A DNA stretch of 64,000 nt from Chryseobacterium luteum (GTDB taxonomy: Bacteria; Bacteroidota; Bacteroidia; Flavobacteriales; Weeksellaceae), in assembly GCF_000737785.1 (NCBI RefSeq), contig NZ_JPRO01000014.1, positions 124,001 through 188,000 of the forward strand, written 5' to 3'. Positions 53,077 through 61,533 of the stretch are shown in pieces. The notes beneath the pieces were generated by a model, which did not search any database, had not been told where the DNA came from, and saw only the letters and a program-made list of their open reading frames with translations. Within the stretch, counting starts at the first letter, position 1. Every line of letters begins with the position of its first letter. The translations under genes and the position numbers were made by a program.

Positions 53077-53646
53077 ATGAAAAATATAGTCATTTTAGTT
53101 TCTGGTTCAGGAACCAATCTTCAGAGAATTATTGATACCATTGATAATGGAGAAATCCAAAACGCAAAAGTATCTTTAGTCGTTGCAGACAGAGAATGTT
53201 ACGGATTGGAAAGAGCCAAAAATCACAATATAGAAAACGTTCTCATTCCAAGAGGAAAGAATTTCAGCAGTGAATTGGGGAGAGTAATTCCAAAAGATAC
53301 AGATCTGATCGTGTTGGCAGGATTCCTATCCATCCTGAAACCTGAATTCTGTGAGAACTGGGACGGTAAAATCATCAATATCCACCCGGCACTGCTTCCG
53401 AAATTCGGAGGAAAAGGGATGTGGGGCATGCATGTTCACAATGCCGTTATTGAAGCCGGAGAAAAAGAAAGCGGGGCAACCGTACATTTTGTAACTCCGG
53501 GAATTGATGAAGGAGAAGCCATTCTTCAAAAATCATTTGAAGTAACAGCAGATGATACCCCGGAAACAATAGCAGAGAAAGTACACCATATTGAATATGA
53601 AATATTTCCAAAAGCAATCAACAAGGTCTTGGGAAACAATTCGTAG
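53077..53646 (+). CDS. purN: Phosphoribosylglycinamide formyltransferase
   Basis: A 189-residue enzyme transferring the formyl group of 10-formyl-THF to GAR. It starts MKNIVILVSGSGTNLQ (ATG at 53077 chosen; the open frame extends 27 codons upstream into the repeats, which is not coding). Active-site segments are IINIHPALLPKFGG (Asn/His) and TVHFVTPGIDEG (Asp). Length matches the family. It is separated from purM only by repeats, so cotranscription is possible. Confidence 0.95.
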   Translation: MKNIVILVSGSGTNLQRIIDTIDNGEIQNAKVSLVVADRECYGLERAKNHNIENVLIPRGKNFSSELGRVIPKDTDLIVLAGFLSILKPEFCENWDGKIINIHPALLPKFGGKGMWGMHVHNAVIEAGEKESGATVHFVTPGIDEGEAILQKSFEVTADDTPETIAEKVHHIEYEIFPKAINKVLGNNS

Positions 53647-54003
53647 GATCTAAATTTCCCTCCCTTGGAGAGGTGTCAAAAATTCAAAGAATTTTTGACG
53701 GGGTGGTTTTAAAATACTCACCCTTCGCTGAGTGAAACGCCCTTGAGGACAAAAAAACATTCAGCATTAATAAAAGAACTTAGCGCTCTTTGCGTTAAAA
53801 AGCAACATTCAATTGGTCATTACGTAGGAATCTAAACATGTTAAGACGCTTCCGGCATGACAAACAGAACATAAGAAAACACATTTAGATTTTAAATATT
53901 TCGAAAAAAAGCAAAAAATCTAAGTAAAATAAAGTAAAACCGGAGGTGAAAGACCCGGTTTACAGTTTGAAATAGCTGTGAAAAGTAAAAAATTGAAAGT
54001 AAA
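53647..54003. repeat. Gap filled by dispersed repeats before purH
   Basis: GTCAAAAATTC/GAATTTTTGAC (about 53675-53699) is an inverted repeat set in CCTCCCTTGGAGAGGTG...GGGGTGGTTTT. CTTTGCGTTAAAAA-type sequence (about 53790) recurs near 44410. AAACCGG...CCGGTTT (about 53938-53962) is a small hairpin. ATGTTAAGACGC...CATGACAAAC resembles sequence near 50946 on the other strand. No gene is seen. Confidence 0.6.
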
Positions 54004-55521
54004 ATGAGTAAAAAGAGAGTTTTAATCAGTGTTTCTGACAAAAGCGGATTGATCGAGTTCGCTCAGTTCCTGGAAGCCCGGAATTATGAGTTGATTTCTA
54101 CAGGAGGAACGTTCAAACATTTGAAAGACGCTGGCTTAAATCCGATTCAGATCGATGAGGTGACCAATTTCCCTGAAATGCTGGACGGAAGAGTGAAAAC
54201 CCTTCACCCGAAAGTGCACGGAGGTCTTTTAGCAGTTCGTTCCAATGAAGAACACATGAGAACCGTTCAGGAACACGGAATTGATCTGATCGACATGGTG
54301 ATCGTAAACCTTTACCCTTTCTTTGAAAATGTAAACAAAGACATTTCCTTACACGAAAAGGTAGAATTCATCGACATCGGAGGTCCTTCAATGCTTCGTT
54401 CTGCCGCTAAGAACTTTGATTCTGTAACAGTAATTACTGACGTTGAAGATTATTCGACTGTAAAAATTGAAATGGAACAGAACGGTGACACGTACATTGA
54501 AACACGTAAAAAGCTTGCAGGAAAAGTATTCAACCTTACTTCAGCTTACGACGGTGCTATTTCAAGAATGCTTTTAGATGAAGAATATCCTGCGTATCTT
54601 AATGCTTCCTATAAAAAGGCAGCTGACTTAAGATATGGCGAAAACCCTCACCAAACTGCTGCTTACTACGTTTCTACGTTTGAGAACGGTGCGATGAAAG
54701 ATTTCGAACAGCTTGGCGGTAAAGAGCTTTCCTTCAATAACCTTCGTGATATGGACCTTTGCTGGAAAGTAGTTACGGAATTCAAAGAAGAAATGGCATG
54801 TTGCGCCGTGAAGCATTCTACCCCTTGTGGTGTTGCGATCGGAACTTCAGCACTCGATACTTACCAGAAAACTTTCGAATGTGATCCTGTTTCTATTTTT
54901 GGCGGAATTGTTGCTATGAACTACAAGATCGATGCGGCAACAGCTGAAGAACTGAACAAGACGTTCCTTGAGATCGTAATGGCTCCGGAATTTGATGAAG
55001 AAGCTCTTGAAGTTTTAAGAAAAAAGAAAAACCTGAGAATTATAAAGATCGTTAACCCTGTTTCCGACAAGCAGACATGGGTGAAGATTGACGGCGGTAT
55101 CCTGGTTCAGGACAATGACACTCATTTCTCTGATGATATCAAGGTTGTAACTGAGGTGCAGCCTTCGGAAGAGCAGAAGAAAGCCCTTCTTTTCTCCCAG
55201 AGAGTCGTGAAGTATGTAAAATCAAATGCAATTGTTGTTTCCAACGGTATTCAGGCCTTCGGAATCGGTGGCGGACAGGTGAACAGAATCTGGGCTACCC
55301 AACAGGCCATCGAAAGAGCAAAAGAAAAATTCACAGGAGATCTTGTTTTGGCTTCTGACGCATTCTTCCCTTTCCGTGATGTGGTAGATTTCTGTGCAGC
55401 AGAAGGTATCAAAGCCATCATTCAGCCGGGAGGAAGTGTAAAAGATCAGGACAGTATTGAAGCTGCCAATGAGCACGGTATCCCGATGATGTTTACCGGA
55501 GTTAGACATTTTTTACATTAA
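54004..55521 (+). CDS. purH: Bifunctional AICAR formyltransferase / IMP cyclohydrolase
   Basis: A 505-residue enzyme performing the last two steps to IMP. The N-terminal IMP cyclohydrolase domain (about 1-195) starts [13 protein letters not shown] and has [15 protein letters not shown]. The C-terminal transformylase domain has [22 protein letters not shown] (catalytic Lys/His), and ends [28 protein letters not shown]. Length is normal. Confidence 0.98.
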   Translation: MSKKRVLISVSDKSGLIEFAQFLEARNYELISTGGTFKHLKDAGLNPIQIDEVTNFPEMLDGRVKTLHPKVHGGLLAVRSNEEHMRTVQEHGIDLIDMVIVNLYPFFENVNKDISLHEKVEFIDIGGPSMLRSAAKNFDSVTVITDVEDYSTVKIEMEQNGDTYIETRKKLAGKVFNLTSAYDGAISRMLLDEEYPAYLNASYKKAADLRYGENPHQTAAYYVSTFENGAMKDFEQLGGKELSFNNLRDMDLCWKVVTEFKEEMACCAVKHSTPCGVAIGTSALDTYQKTFECDPVSIFGGIVAMNYKIDAATAEELNKTFLEIVMAPEFDEEALEVLRKKKNLRIIKIVNPVSDKQTWVKIDGGILVQDNDTHFSDDIKVVTEVQPSEEQKKALLFSQRVVKYVKSNAIVVSNGIQAFGIGGGQVNRIWATQQAIERAKEKFTGDLVLASDAFFPFRDVVDFCAAEGIKAIIQPGGSVKDQDSIEAANEHGIPMMFTGVRHFLH

Positions 55522-55549
55522 TTAAAATAGAATTAAAAATAATTGGGGA

Positions 55550-55581
55550 TTGTATTTATAGCATTCAAAATTATATATTTG
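55550..55581 (+). promoter_or_regulatory. Promoter for purD
   Basis: TTG at 55550-55552, a 21-nt spacer and TATATTTG at 55574-55581. A full consensus, 28 nt before the ATG at 55609. It shows that purD is transcribed separately from purH. Confidence 0.7.
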
Positions 55582-55608
55582 TAAAATAGACTAGATAATA
55601 AATAAAGT

Positions 55609-56847
55609 ATGAGAATATTAATCATAGGTGAAGGCGGTAGAGAATCTGCTTTAGCGGCAAAACTTCAGAATGACCCGAGAATTTCTAAAATGTTTTTTGC
55701 TAACGGTAATGCTACCACCGATGTAATAGGGAAAAATGTTCATTTATCAGAGATCAAAGAACTGAGAGATTTCGCCATTAAAGAAAAGGTGGATCTTACG
55801 ATCGTAGGTCCGGAAGCTCCTCTTGTAGCAGGGCTGAAGGATGAATTCAAAAAACACGATCTTAAAGTTTTCGGTCCCAACCAAAAAGTAGCAAGCCTGG
55901 AAGGAAGTAAGGCTTTCTCTAAGAAATTTATGCAGACCTATGATATCAAGACAGCCAAGGCTGTGGTATTTGATTCATATAATGATGCTAAAGAATATGT
56001 TCAGACACAGCAGTATCCTTTGGTGGTGAAGGCAAGCGGTCTGGCAGGCGGAAAAGGTGTTGTGATTTGCGACAACCTTGAAGAAGCTGAAGCTACGATC
56101 CACGACTTCATGATCAGAAGAATTTATGGAGATGCAGGCATCCGTCTGGTTATTGAAGAATATTTAGAAGGTTTTGAAGCTTCCATCATTGCATTCTCAA
56201 ACGGTGAAAAACTTTTCCCTTGTGTGGCTGCAAAAGATTACAAAAAAGCAGGAAACGGAGATACGGGACCTAATACCGGTGGTATGGGATCTGTTGCACC
56301 AAGCCCTGAATTTACCCAGGAGCACTATGCTGATTTTGAGAAAAACATCTTACAGCCTACCATCAACGGTCTTAAAGGAGAAGGATTCGGCTTTAAAGGA
56401 ATCATTTTCTTCGGATTGATGGTGACTAAAAACGGAGCTTATCTTCTTGAATACAATATGAGATTCGGAGATCCTGAAACTCAGGTATTGATGGCATTAA
56501 TGGAAAACAACCTTCTTGATGTTATCCAGGATTGTATGGAAGGAAAAGACATTCAGCTTAAGTTTAAAGACGAAAAAGCAGTTTGCCTTGTTATGTGTTC
56601 CGGAGGTTACCCGAGGAATATAGAAACAGGCTACGAAATTGTAGGCGAAGACAAACTGAAACATTCTAAACTTCTTTATGCAGGAGCAGTGAAAAAAGGC
56701 GATAAAGTAGTTTCCAACGGCGGACGGGTTCTGAACGTGGTGGCTACCGGAGCGACTTACGATGATGCCCGCAAAAAAGTGTACGAAGATGCAGCCCACA
56801 TTCATTTCGATTACGGATTCTACAGAGAAGACATCGGAAAGTTTTAA
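55609..56847 (+). CDS. purD: Phosphoribosylamine-glycine ligase (GAR synthetase)
   Basis: A 412-residue ATP-grasp enzyme joining phosphoribosylamine and glycine. The N-terminal Rossmann part starts MRILIIGEGGRESALAAKL. The ATP-grasp core has GLAGGKGVVICDN, EEYLEGFEASIIAFSNG and YNMRFGDPETQVLM. The length is within the family's range, slightly shorter than the common 420-430 residues. Its own promoter and terminator frame it as a single-gene unit. Confidence 0.97.
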   Translation: MRILIIGEGGRESALAAKLQNDPRISKMFFANGNATTDVIGKNVHLSEIKELRDFAIKEKVDLTIVGPEAPLVAGLKDEFKKHDLKVFGPNQKVASLEGSKAFSKKFMQTYDIKTAKAVVFDSYNDAKEYVQTQQYPLVVKASGLAGGKGVVICDNLEEAEATIHDFMIRRIYGDAGIRLVIEEYLEGFEASIIAFSNGEKLFPCVAAKDYKKAGNGDTGPNTGGMGSVAPSPEFTQEHYADFEKNILQPTINGLKGEGFGFKGIIFFGLMVTKNGAYLLEYNMRFGDPETQVLMALMENNLLDVIQDCMEGKDIQLKFKDEKAVCLVMCSGGYPRNIETGYEIVGEDKLKHSKLLYAGAVKKGDKVVSNGGRVLNVVATGATYDDARKKVYEDAAHIHFDYGFYREDIGKF

Positions 56848-56858
56848 AATAAATCGCG

Positions 56859-56892
56859 AAAAAAGATTTGGAACATTTCCAAGTCTTTTTTT
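56859..56892 (+). terminator. Terminator after purD
   Basis: AAAAAAGATTTGGAA and TTCCAAGTCTTTTTT form a 14-15-bp stem (one mismatch) around CAT, followed by T and G. Confidence 0.8.
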
Positions 56893-57001
56893 GTAAAACA
56901 CTTGAGAGAGCAGTAAGCGAAATAAAGGACAAAAGCTTACTGACTATAGCTTATAGCCTAAAGCTTTTATCATTTATCAATCATCAATTATCATTTATAA
57001 A

Positions 57002-58531
57002 ATGAACAACGGTATTATCATATTAGATTTCGGATCACAGTACAACCAGCTTATCGGAAGAAGAATCCGTGAAATGGGGGTATATTCTGAAATCCTTCCT
57101 TTCAATACACCCTTACAGGATATTTTAGCAAGACAGCCAAAGGGAATTATCCTTTCCGGAGGACCAAGTTCTGTGAATGCAGAAAATGCTCACTTAGTAG
57201 AAAAAGAACTGTACGAACAAGGCGTTCCTGTTTTGGGAATCTGCTACGGAATGCAGCTTACCGCTTATCTTTTGGGCGGGAAAGTTCATAAAGGTGAAAA
57301 AGGAGAATACGGAAAAGCACATTTGGATATCATTAAAGAAAGTTCTTTGTTAAAAGGGGTTACTCAGAATTCAATTGTATGGATGAGCCACTTTGACGAA
57401 GTAGGAGAACTGCCTGCCGGTTTTGAATTAAACGCAAAATCCGGTGTAATAGCTTCAATTTCAAATGAAGAAAGAAAAATCTATTGCGTTCAGTTCCATC
57501 CTGAAGTTTCCCATACAGAAGAAGGCGGAAAAATGCTTGAAAACTTTGTTTTCGCGATCTGTAATGCTGAGAAAAACTGGAAACTGACAAACTATATCGA
57601 AAAAACAGTTGAAGAAATCCGTGAAAAAGTAGGAGACAGCAGAGTGATCCTCGGACTTTCAGGAGGTGTTGACTCTTCTGTAGCAGCGGTTTTAATTCAC
57701 AAAGCGATCGGTGATCAGCTGACGTGCATCTTCGTTGATACAGGTTTATTAAGGAAAGAAGAAGGCCAGAAAGTAATGGACAACTATGGAGAACACTTCC
57801 ATATGAACATTAAAATGGTTGATGCCAAAGAAAGATTCCTTTCAAAATTAGCTGGGGTAGACGATCCGGAGCAGAAAAGAAAGATCATCGGAAACGAGTT
57901 TATTCATGTTTTTGATGAAGAATCCCATAAAATTGAAGGTGCTAAATTCTTAGCCCAGGGAACCATCTATCCTGACGTTATCGAAAGCCAGTCTGTGAAT
58001 GGCCCATCCGCAGTGATCAAGTCTCACCACAACGTAGGCGGACTTCCTGAAGATATGGAATTTGAATTACTGGAACCATTAAGAGAGCTTTTCAAAGATG
58101 AGGTAAGAAAAGTAGGTGAGGAGCTGGGAATTCCACATCATTTGGTACACAGACATCCTTTCCCGGGTCCCGGATTGGGAATCAGGGTATTAGGTGCTGT
58201 AGATGCTGAAAAAGTGAAAATTCTTCAGGAAGCTGATGATATTTTCATTGAAGAATTATACAAAAACGACCTTTACGAAAAAGTATCTCAGGCCTTCGTA
58301 GTCCTTCTTCCTGTGAAATCAGTAGGAGTAATGGGAGATGAAAGAACTTACGAATACACTGCTGTAGTCCGTTCTGCCAACACCATCGACTTTATGACGG
58401 CAACGTGGAGCAGACTTCCTTATGAGTTCCTGGATACGGTATCCAGCAGGATCATCAACGAAGTAAGAGGAATAAACAGAGTAGCTTATGATATTTCAAG
58501 CAAGCCACCTGCAACGATTGAGTGGGAGTAA
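57002..58531 (+). CDS. guaA: GMP synthase (glutamine-hydrolysing)
   Basis: A 509-residue enzyme converting XMP to GMP. The class I glutamine amidotransferase domain has the nucleophile Cys81 in GICYGMQL and the His/Glu pair in QFHPEVSH (near 170). The PP-loop synthetase domain has GLSGGVDSSV (near 218), and the C-terminal dimerisation domain contains HRHPFPGPGLGIRVLG and ends PPATIEWE. Length is typical. It starts after a 150-bp gap and is followed by a terminator. Confidence 0.98.
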   Translation: MNNGIIILDFGSQYNQLIGRRIREMGVYSEILPFNTPLQDILARQPKGIILSGGPSSVNAENAHLVEKELYEQGVPVLGICYGMQLTAYLLGGKVHKGEKGEYGKAHLDIIKESSLLKGVTQNSIVWMSHFDEVGELPAGFELNAKSGVIASISNEERKIYCVQFHPEVSHTEEGGKMLENFVFAICNAEKNWKLTNYIEKTVEEIREKVGDSRVILGLSGGVDSSVAAVLIHKAIGDQLTCIFVDTGLLRKEEGQKVMDNYGEHFHMNIKMVDAKERFLSKLAGVDDPEQKRKIIGNEFIHVFDEESHKIEGAKFLAQGTIYPDVIESQSVNGPSAVIKSHHNVGGLPEDMEFELLEPLRELFKDEVRKVGEELGIPHHLVHRHPFPGPGLGIRVLGAVDAEKVKILQEADDIFIEELYKNDLYEKVSQAFVVLLPVKSVGVMGDERTYEYTAVVRSANTIDFMTATWSRLPYEFLDTVSSRIINEVRGINRVAYDISSKPPATIEWE

Positions 58532-58553
58532 CTCTCACTGAAGTTTTAAAATA

Positions 58554-58586
58554 ATAATCCTGCTCTTTATGAGGGCAGGATTTTTG
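58554..58586 (+). terminator. Terminator after guaA
   Basis: AATCCTGC and GCAGGATT form a stem with TCTTTATGAGG in the loop, followed by TTTTTG. Confidence 0.8.
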
Positions 58587-58730
58587 TTATATGAGTTGAA
58601 AATTGTTTATACAAAATGATAAAAATAGATTACTGAATGAATCTTACTGTATATTTTCATTTAAGATTATGTTTGTATAATAAATTTTTCAGCTAATTAT
58701 TTTTCACTAAATTTAAGTAAAATTACGTCA

Positions 58731-60239
58731 ATGCAAATAGAAACAAGAGCCCTGACCCTTCAGGATTATGATGAACTGGTAATAACAATGAAACGCGCCT
58801 ATCCGCAGATGTCCGAATCTATTTGGTCTAAAAAGAGCATCGAAAAGCTCACCAGGATATTCCCCAAAGGTCAGATCTGTATCACTGTAGACGGAAAACT
58901 GGCCGCTGTCGCACTTTCCATTATTGTGAATTATGACGAGTTCGGGGATGATCACACTTATGTAGATATTACAGGAAATTATACGTTCAATACCCATCTT
59001 TCCACGGGAAATGTACTCTACGGGATTGAAGTTTTTGTAGATCCTGAATTCCGCGAACTGCGCCTGGGAAGGAGATTATATGACGCCAGAAAAGAATTAT
59101 GTGAACTGCTTAACCTGAAATCCATTATTCTCGGCGGAAGAATTCCAAACTACCATAAATACAGTGACGAACTTTCCCCAAGAGAATACATCCGCAGAGT
59201 AAGAGATAAGGAAATTTACGATCCTGTACTGTCTTTCCAGCTTTCCAATAACTTTCTTCCCATCAAGATCCTTAAAAAATATCTTCCCGAAGATGAATCT
59301 TCACTGGAAAATGCCGTTTTGCTTCAATGGAACAACATCTATTACAGCAAAAAACCCAATACGATGCAGGACAGCATCATCCGTTTGGGACTTGTGCAGT
59401 GGCAGATGAGACATTTTAAAAATATTGATGCCTTTTATGAGCAGGTAGAATTTTTTGTCAATGTGATGGGCGACTACAAATCCGATTTTGTCCTTTTCCC
59501 GGAACTGTTCAATACCCCCTTGCTGGCACCATTCAACAAGCTTTCAGAAAGAGACAGTATGATAGAATTGGCTAAATTAAGCGAGGAAATCAAAAATAAA
59601 ATTTCTGAACTGGCCATCAGCTACAATGTCAATATCATTTCCGGAAGTATGCCTGTTTTTGATAGTGATCATAACGATCTCTATAACGTAAGTTATCTTT
59701 TACACCGTGACGGCCGTATCGACGAATACCGGAAGATCCACATCACCCCGAACGAAAGAAAATACTACGGAATGAAAGGCGGAAACGAGATCAGGGTTTT
59801 CGATACCGACTGCGGAAAAATAGGTCTCGTGATCTGCTATGACGTAGAATTTCCCGAACTGCCTAGAATTCTTGCCGACCAGGGAATGAAAATTCTTTTC
59901 GTGCCTTATCTTACCGATACCCAAAATGCTTATATCAGAGTACGTCACTGTGCAGCAGCAAGAGCTATCGAAAATGAATGCTACGTTGCTATTGCAGGCT
60001 GTGTCGGGAACCTTCCGGGTGTAAACAATATGGATATCCAGTTTGGGCAGGCTGCCGTATTTACCCCTTCGGATTTTGCCTTCCCGTCTAATGGCGTAAA
60101 AGGAGAAGCAACTCCCAACACCGAAATGACCCTCATTGTAGACGTAGACCTTAATCTTCTCAAAGATCTCCATCATAACGGCTCTGTTCAGGTGATGAAT
60201 GACCGCAGAAAAGATCTTTATGAAACCTACCTTAAATAA
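58731..60239 (+). CDS. GNAT acetyltransferase-nitrilase fusion protein
   Basis: A 502-residue two-domain protein. Residues about 1-210 form a GNAT N-acetyltransferase (acetyl-CoA loop ELRLGRRLYDAR at 109-120). Residues about 216-500 form a carbon-nitrogen hydrolase with the Glu-Lys-Cys triad: Glu258 in LFPELF, Lys335 in YRKIH, Cys369 in VICYDVEFPE. The two chemistries could acetylate an amine and hydrolyse an amide of the same metabolite. Similar fusions exist in many bacteria; the substrate is unknown. It is monocistronic. Confidence 0.92.
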   Translation: MQIETRALTLQDYDELVITMKRAYPQMSESIWSKKSIEKLTRIFPKGQICITVDGKLAAVALSIIVNYDEFGDDHTYVDITGNYTFNTHLSTGNVLYGIEVFVDPEFRELRLGRRLYDARKELCELLNLKSIILGGRIPNYHKYSDELSPREYIRRVRDKEIYDPVLSFQLSNNFLPIKILKKYLPEDESSLENAVLLQWNNIYYSKKPNTMQDSIIRLGLVQWQMRHFKNIDAFYEQVEFFVNVMGDYKSDFVLFPELFNTPLLAPFNKLSERDSMIELAKLSEEIKNKISELAISYNVNIISGSMPVFDSDHNDLYNVSYLLHRDGRIDEYRKIHITPNERKYYGMKGGNEIRVFDTDCGKIGLVICYDVEFPELPRILADQGMKILFVPYLTDTQNAYIRVRHCAAARAIENECYVAIAGCVGNLPGVNNMDIQFGQAAVFTPSDFAFPSNGVKGEATPNTEMTLIVDVDLNLLKDLHHNGSVQVMNDRRKDLYETYLK

Positions 60240-60250
60240 AGGCAATATCA

Positions 60251-60290
60251 ATACAAATATCCTGTTCAGTTTGGACAGGATATTTTGTAT
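60251..60290 (+). terminator. Terminator after the GNAT-nitrilase gene
   Basis: AATATCCTGT and ACAGGATATT pair around TCAGTTTGG, with ATACAAA/TTTTGTAT extending the stem. It starts 12 nt after the stop. Confidence 0.8.
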
Positions 60291-60310
60291 GACACTAATT
60301 TCTCTTAAAA

Positions 60311-60336
60311 CAAAAAGAGCAGATCAACTCTGCTCT
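60311..60336 (-). terminator. Terminator after the minus-strand Cys-rich peptide
   Basis: On the minus strand AGAGCAGA and TCTGCTC form a short stem around GTTGA, followed by TTTTTG. It is 21 nt beyond the peptide's stop. Confidence 0.75.
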
Positions 60337-60357
60337 ATGTTTAAAATAAGTTCTTTT

Positions 60358-60525
60358 TTACAAATACTGAGGACATACCACGGCCGGGCATATCAATTTC
60401 GGGCATCTTGGTCTTCCGTCATCCGGGCAGCACTTGTTTGAACAGTTTCCGCCGATAATAATACCGCTTCCGTTAATTCCTTTTAATTGTTCTCTTGAAA
60501 GTTTGTTGTTACGTAAATTTTTCAT
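60358..60525 (-). CDS. Cys-rich peptide precursor with the same leader type (bacteriocin-like)
   Basis: A 55-residue peptide on the minus strand. The leader KLSREQLKGINGSG (8-21) closely matches NLNRSALKKINGAG of the 4107-4301 peptide. The core has six cysteines (28, 32, 33, 41, 46, 51), Pro-rich. In both peptides Asn-Cys follows the second Gly of ING(A/S)G at exactly 7 residues and Cys-x3-Cys comes next; the rest of the core is unrelated. It has its own terminator; no maturation gene is nearby. The start ATG is preceded by an A-rich leader. A bacteriocin role is inference. Confidence 0.75.
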   Translation of the reverse strand: MKNLRNNKLSREQLKGINGSGIIIGGNCSNKCCPDDGRPRCPKLICPAVVCPQYL

Positions 60526-60655
60526 TTTTAAATATTTTATAGGTTAGTTTGATCAGTATAAAGATAAAAAAATCCTTTAAATAATATTGTGAATGTCATT
60601 TTTTTTCGTTTTGTTAGAAAAAATCTGTTTAAACTTATATTTTATACAGTTGGCC

Positions 60656-60821
60656 AATCGCAAAGGTGCAAATGATATTATAAAAGCTATTTTAAGGCGA
60701 AAAGACTTTATCTGCTATAAAATTTCTCACTTTTTATTATAAAGCTTTTACTGAAAATCTTTGATTTTTTTTGCGCCTGAAAACATCCATACAGTTTAAA
60801 ACTTGGTGCCTTTGCGGTTTT
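60656..60821. repeat. Large imperfect inverted repeat of the CGCAAAGG type
   Basis: TCGCAAAGGTGCAAA and AAGGCGAAAAGACTTTATCTG on the left are mirrored by AAATCTTTGATTTTTTTTGCGCCT and GTGCCTTTGCGG on the right, with about 60-90 nt of AT-rich DNA between. It makes up the middle of the 405-bp gap 60526-60930. Pieces with the same CTTTGCG core occur near 44375-44425, 51014 and 53790. No gene was found. Confidence 0.5.
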
Positions 60822-60930
60822 CCAACAAAAAAGTTTAAACAAATTCAAAAAAATAAGCTAAGAATATAATTTTTTTTTCAACATATTATTAAAATTTACT
60901 ATCTTCACTGATCAATTTAAATACAATATA

Positions 60931-61134
60931 ATGACAGGAACAGTAAAATGGTTTAACGAAACAAAAGGTTTTGGTTTTATTACACCAGACGGAGGCGGAA
61001 ACGATATTTTTTGCCATCATTCAGCCATTCAGTCTTCAGGCCTTAGAACTTTGAAAGAGGGGCAGGCAGTAGAATTTGAGATTAAAGAAGGTAAAAAAGG
61101 ACCTGAAGCAGACAATGTTAAAGTAGTAGGATAA
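60931..61134 (+). CDS. Cold-shock-domain protein
   Basis: A 67-residue single-domain RNA chaperone. [22 protein letters not shown] carries RNP1 (KGFGFI); RNP2 reads DIFCHHSAI, where the common form is DVFVHFSAI. The length is typical for CspA-family proteins. The long 5' region could allow cold regulation, but no element is recognisable. It is followed by a strong terminator. Confidence 0.95.
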   Translation: MTGTVKWFNETKGFGFITPDGGGNDIFCHHSAIQSSGLRTLKEGQAVEFEIKEGKKGPEADNVKVVG

Positions 61135-61158
61135 TAACTTATTAAGATATTGTTGAAA

Positions 61159-61189
61159 TAAAGCTGCCATCCCAGGCAGCTTTTTTTTT
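61159..61189 (+). terminator. Terminator after the cold-shock gene
   Basis: AAAGCTGCC and GGCAGCTTT form a 9-bp stem around ATCCCA, followed by a run of T. Confidence 0.85.
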
Positions 61190-61533
61190 GGGCCACAATT
61201 AAGAGCTTTAAAATATTTAAAATGATCGCAGAAGAAATTTTTACTTTTTTGTAAATTCTTTTGATTCAGTTATCAATTCAATCAGACAGATGGACCCGAT
61301 AGCTTAATCAGTGATACAACGGCGACCCTTTGCTTCCCTGAAAGCAGAAAGAATGAAACAGAAGCTTTACATAAAAAAATGGAATAAGATAAGTTTGAAA
61401 AGTTCATCATTTCCCCTCAGATCAAAGACAATTCTATCTCTACTTCACCGTGCGGTTTACCGTTTAAATTAAAATAAAAAAACAGCAATAGGAACAATTT
61501 TTGGAGTAATTTGCATCAACTATTTAGAAATAT
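61190..61533. other. Gap with possible gene debris
   Basis: The 344-bp region has no complete frame. From about 61320 to 61476 one frame reads protein-like text with a single internal stop (LCFPESRKNETEALHKKME, stop, then DKFEKFIISPQIKDNSI and TSPCGLPFKLK before a stop at 61476), which could be the tail of a decayed gene. It could equally be chance. Confidence 0.2.
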
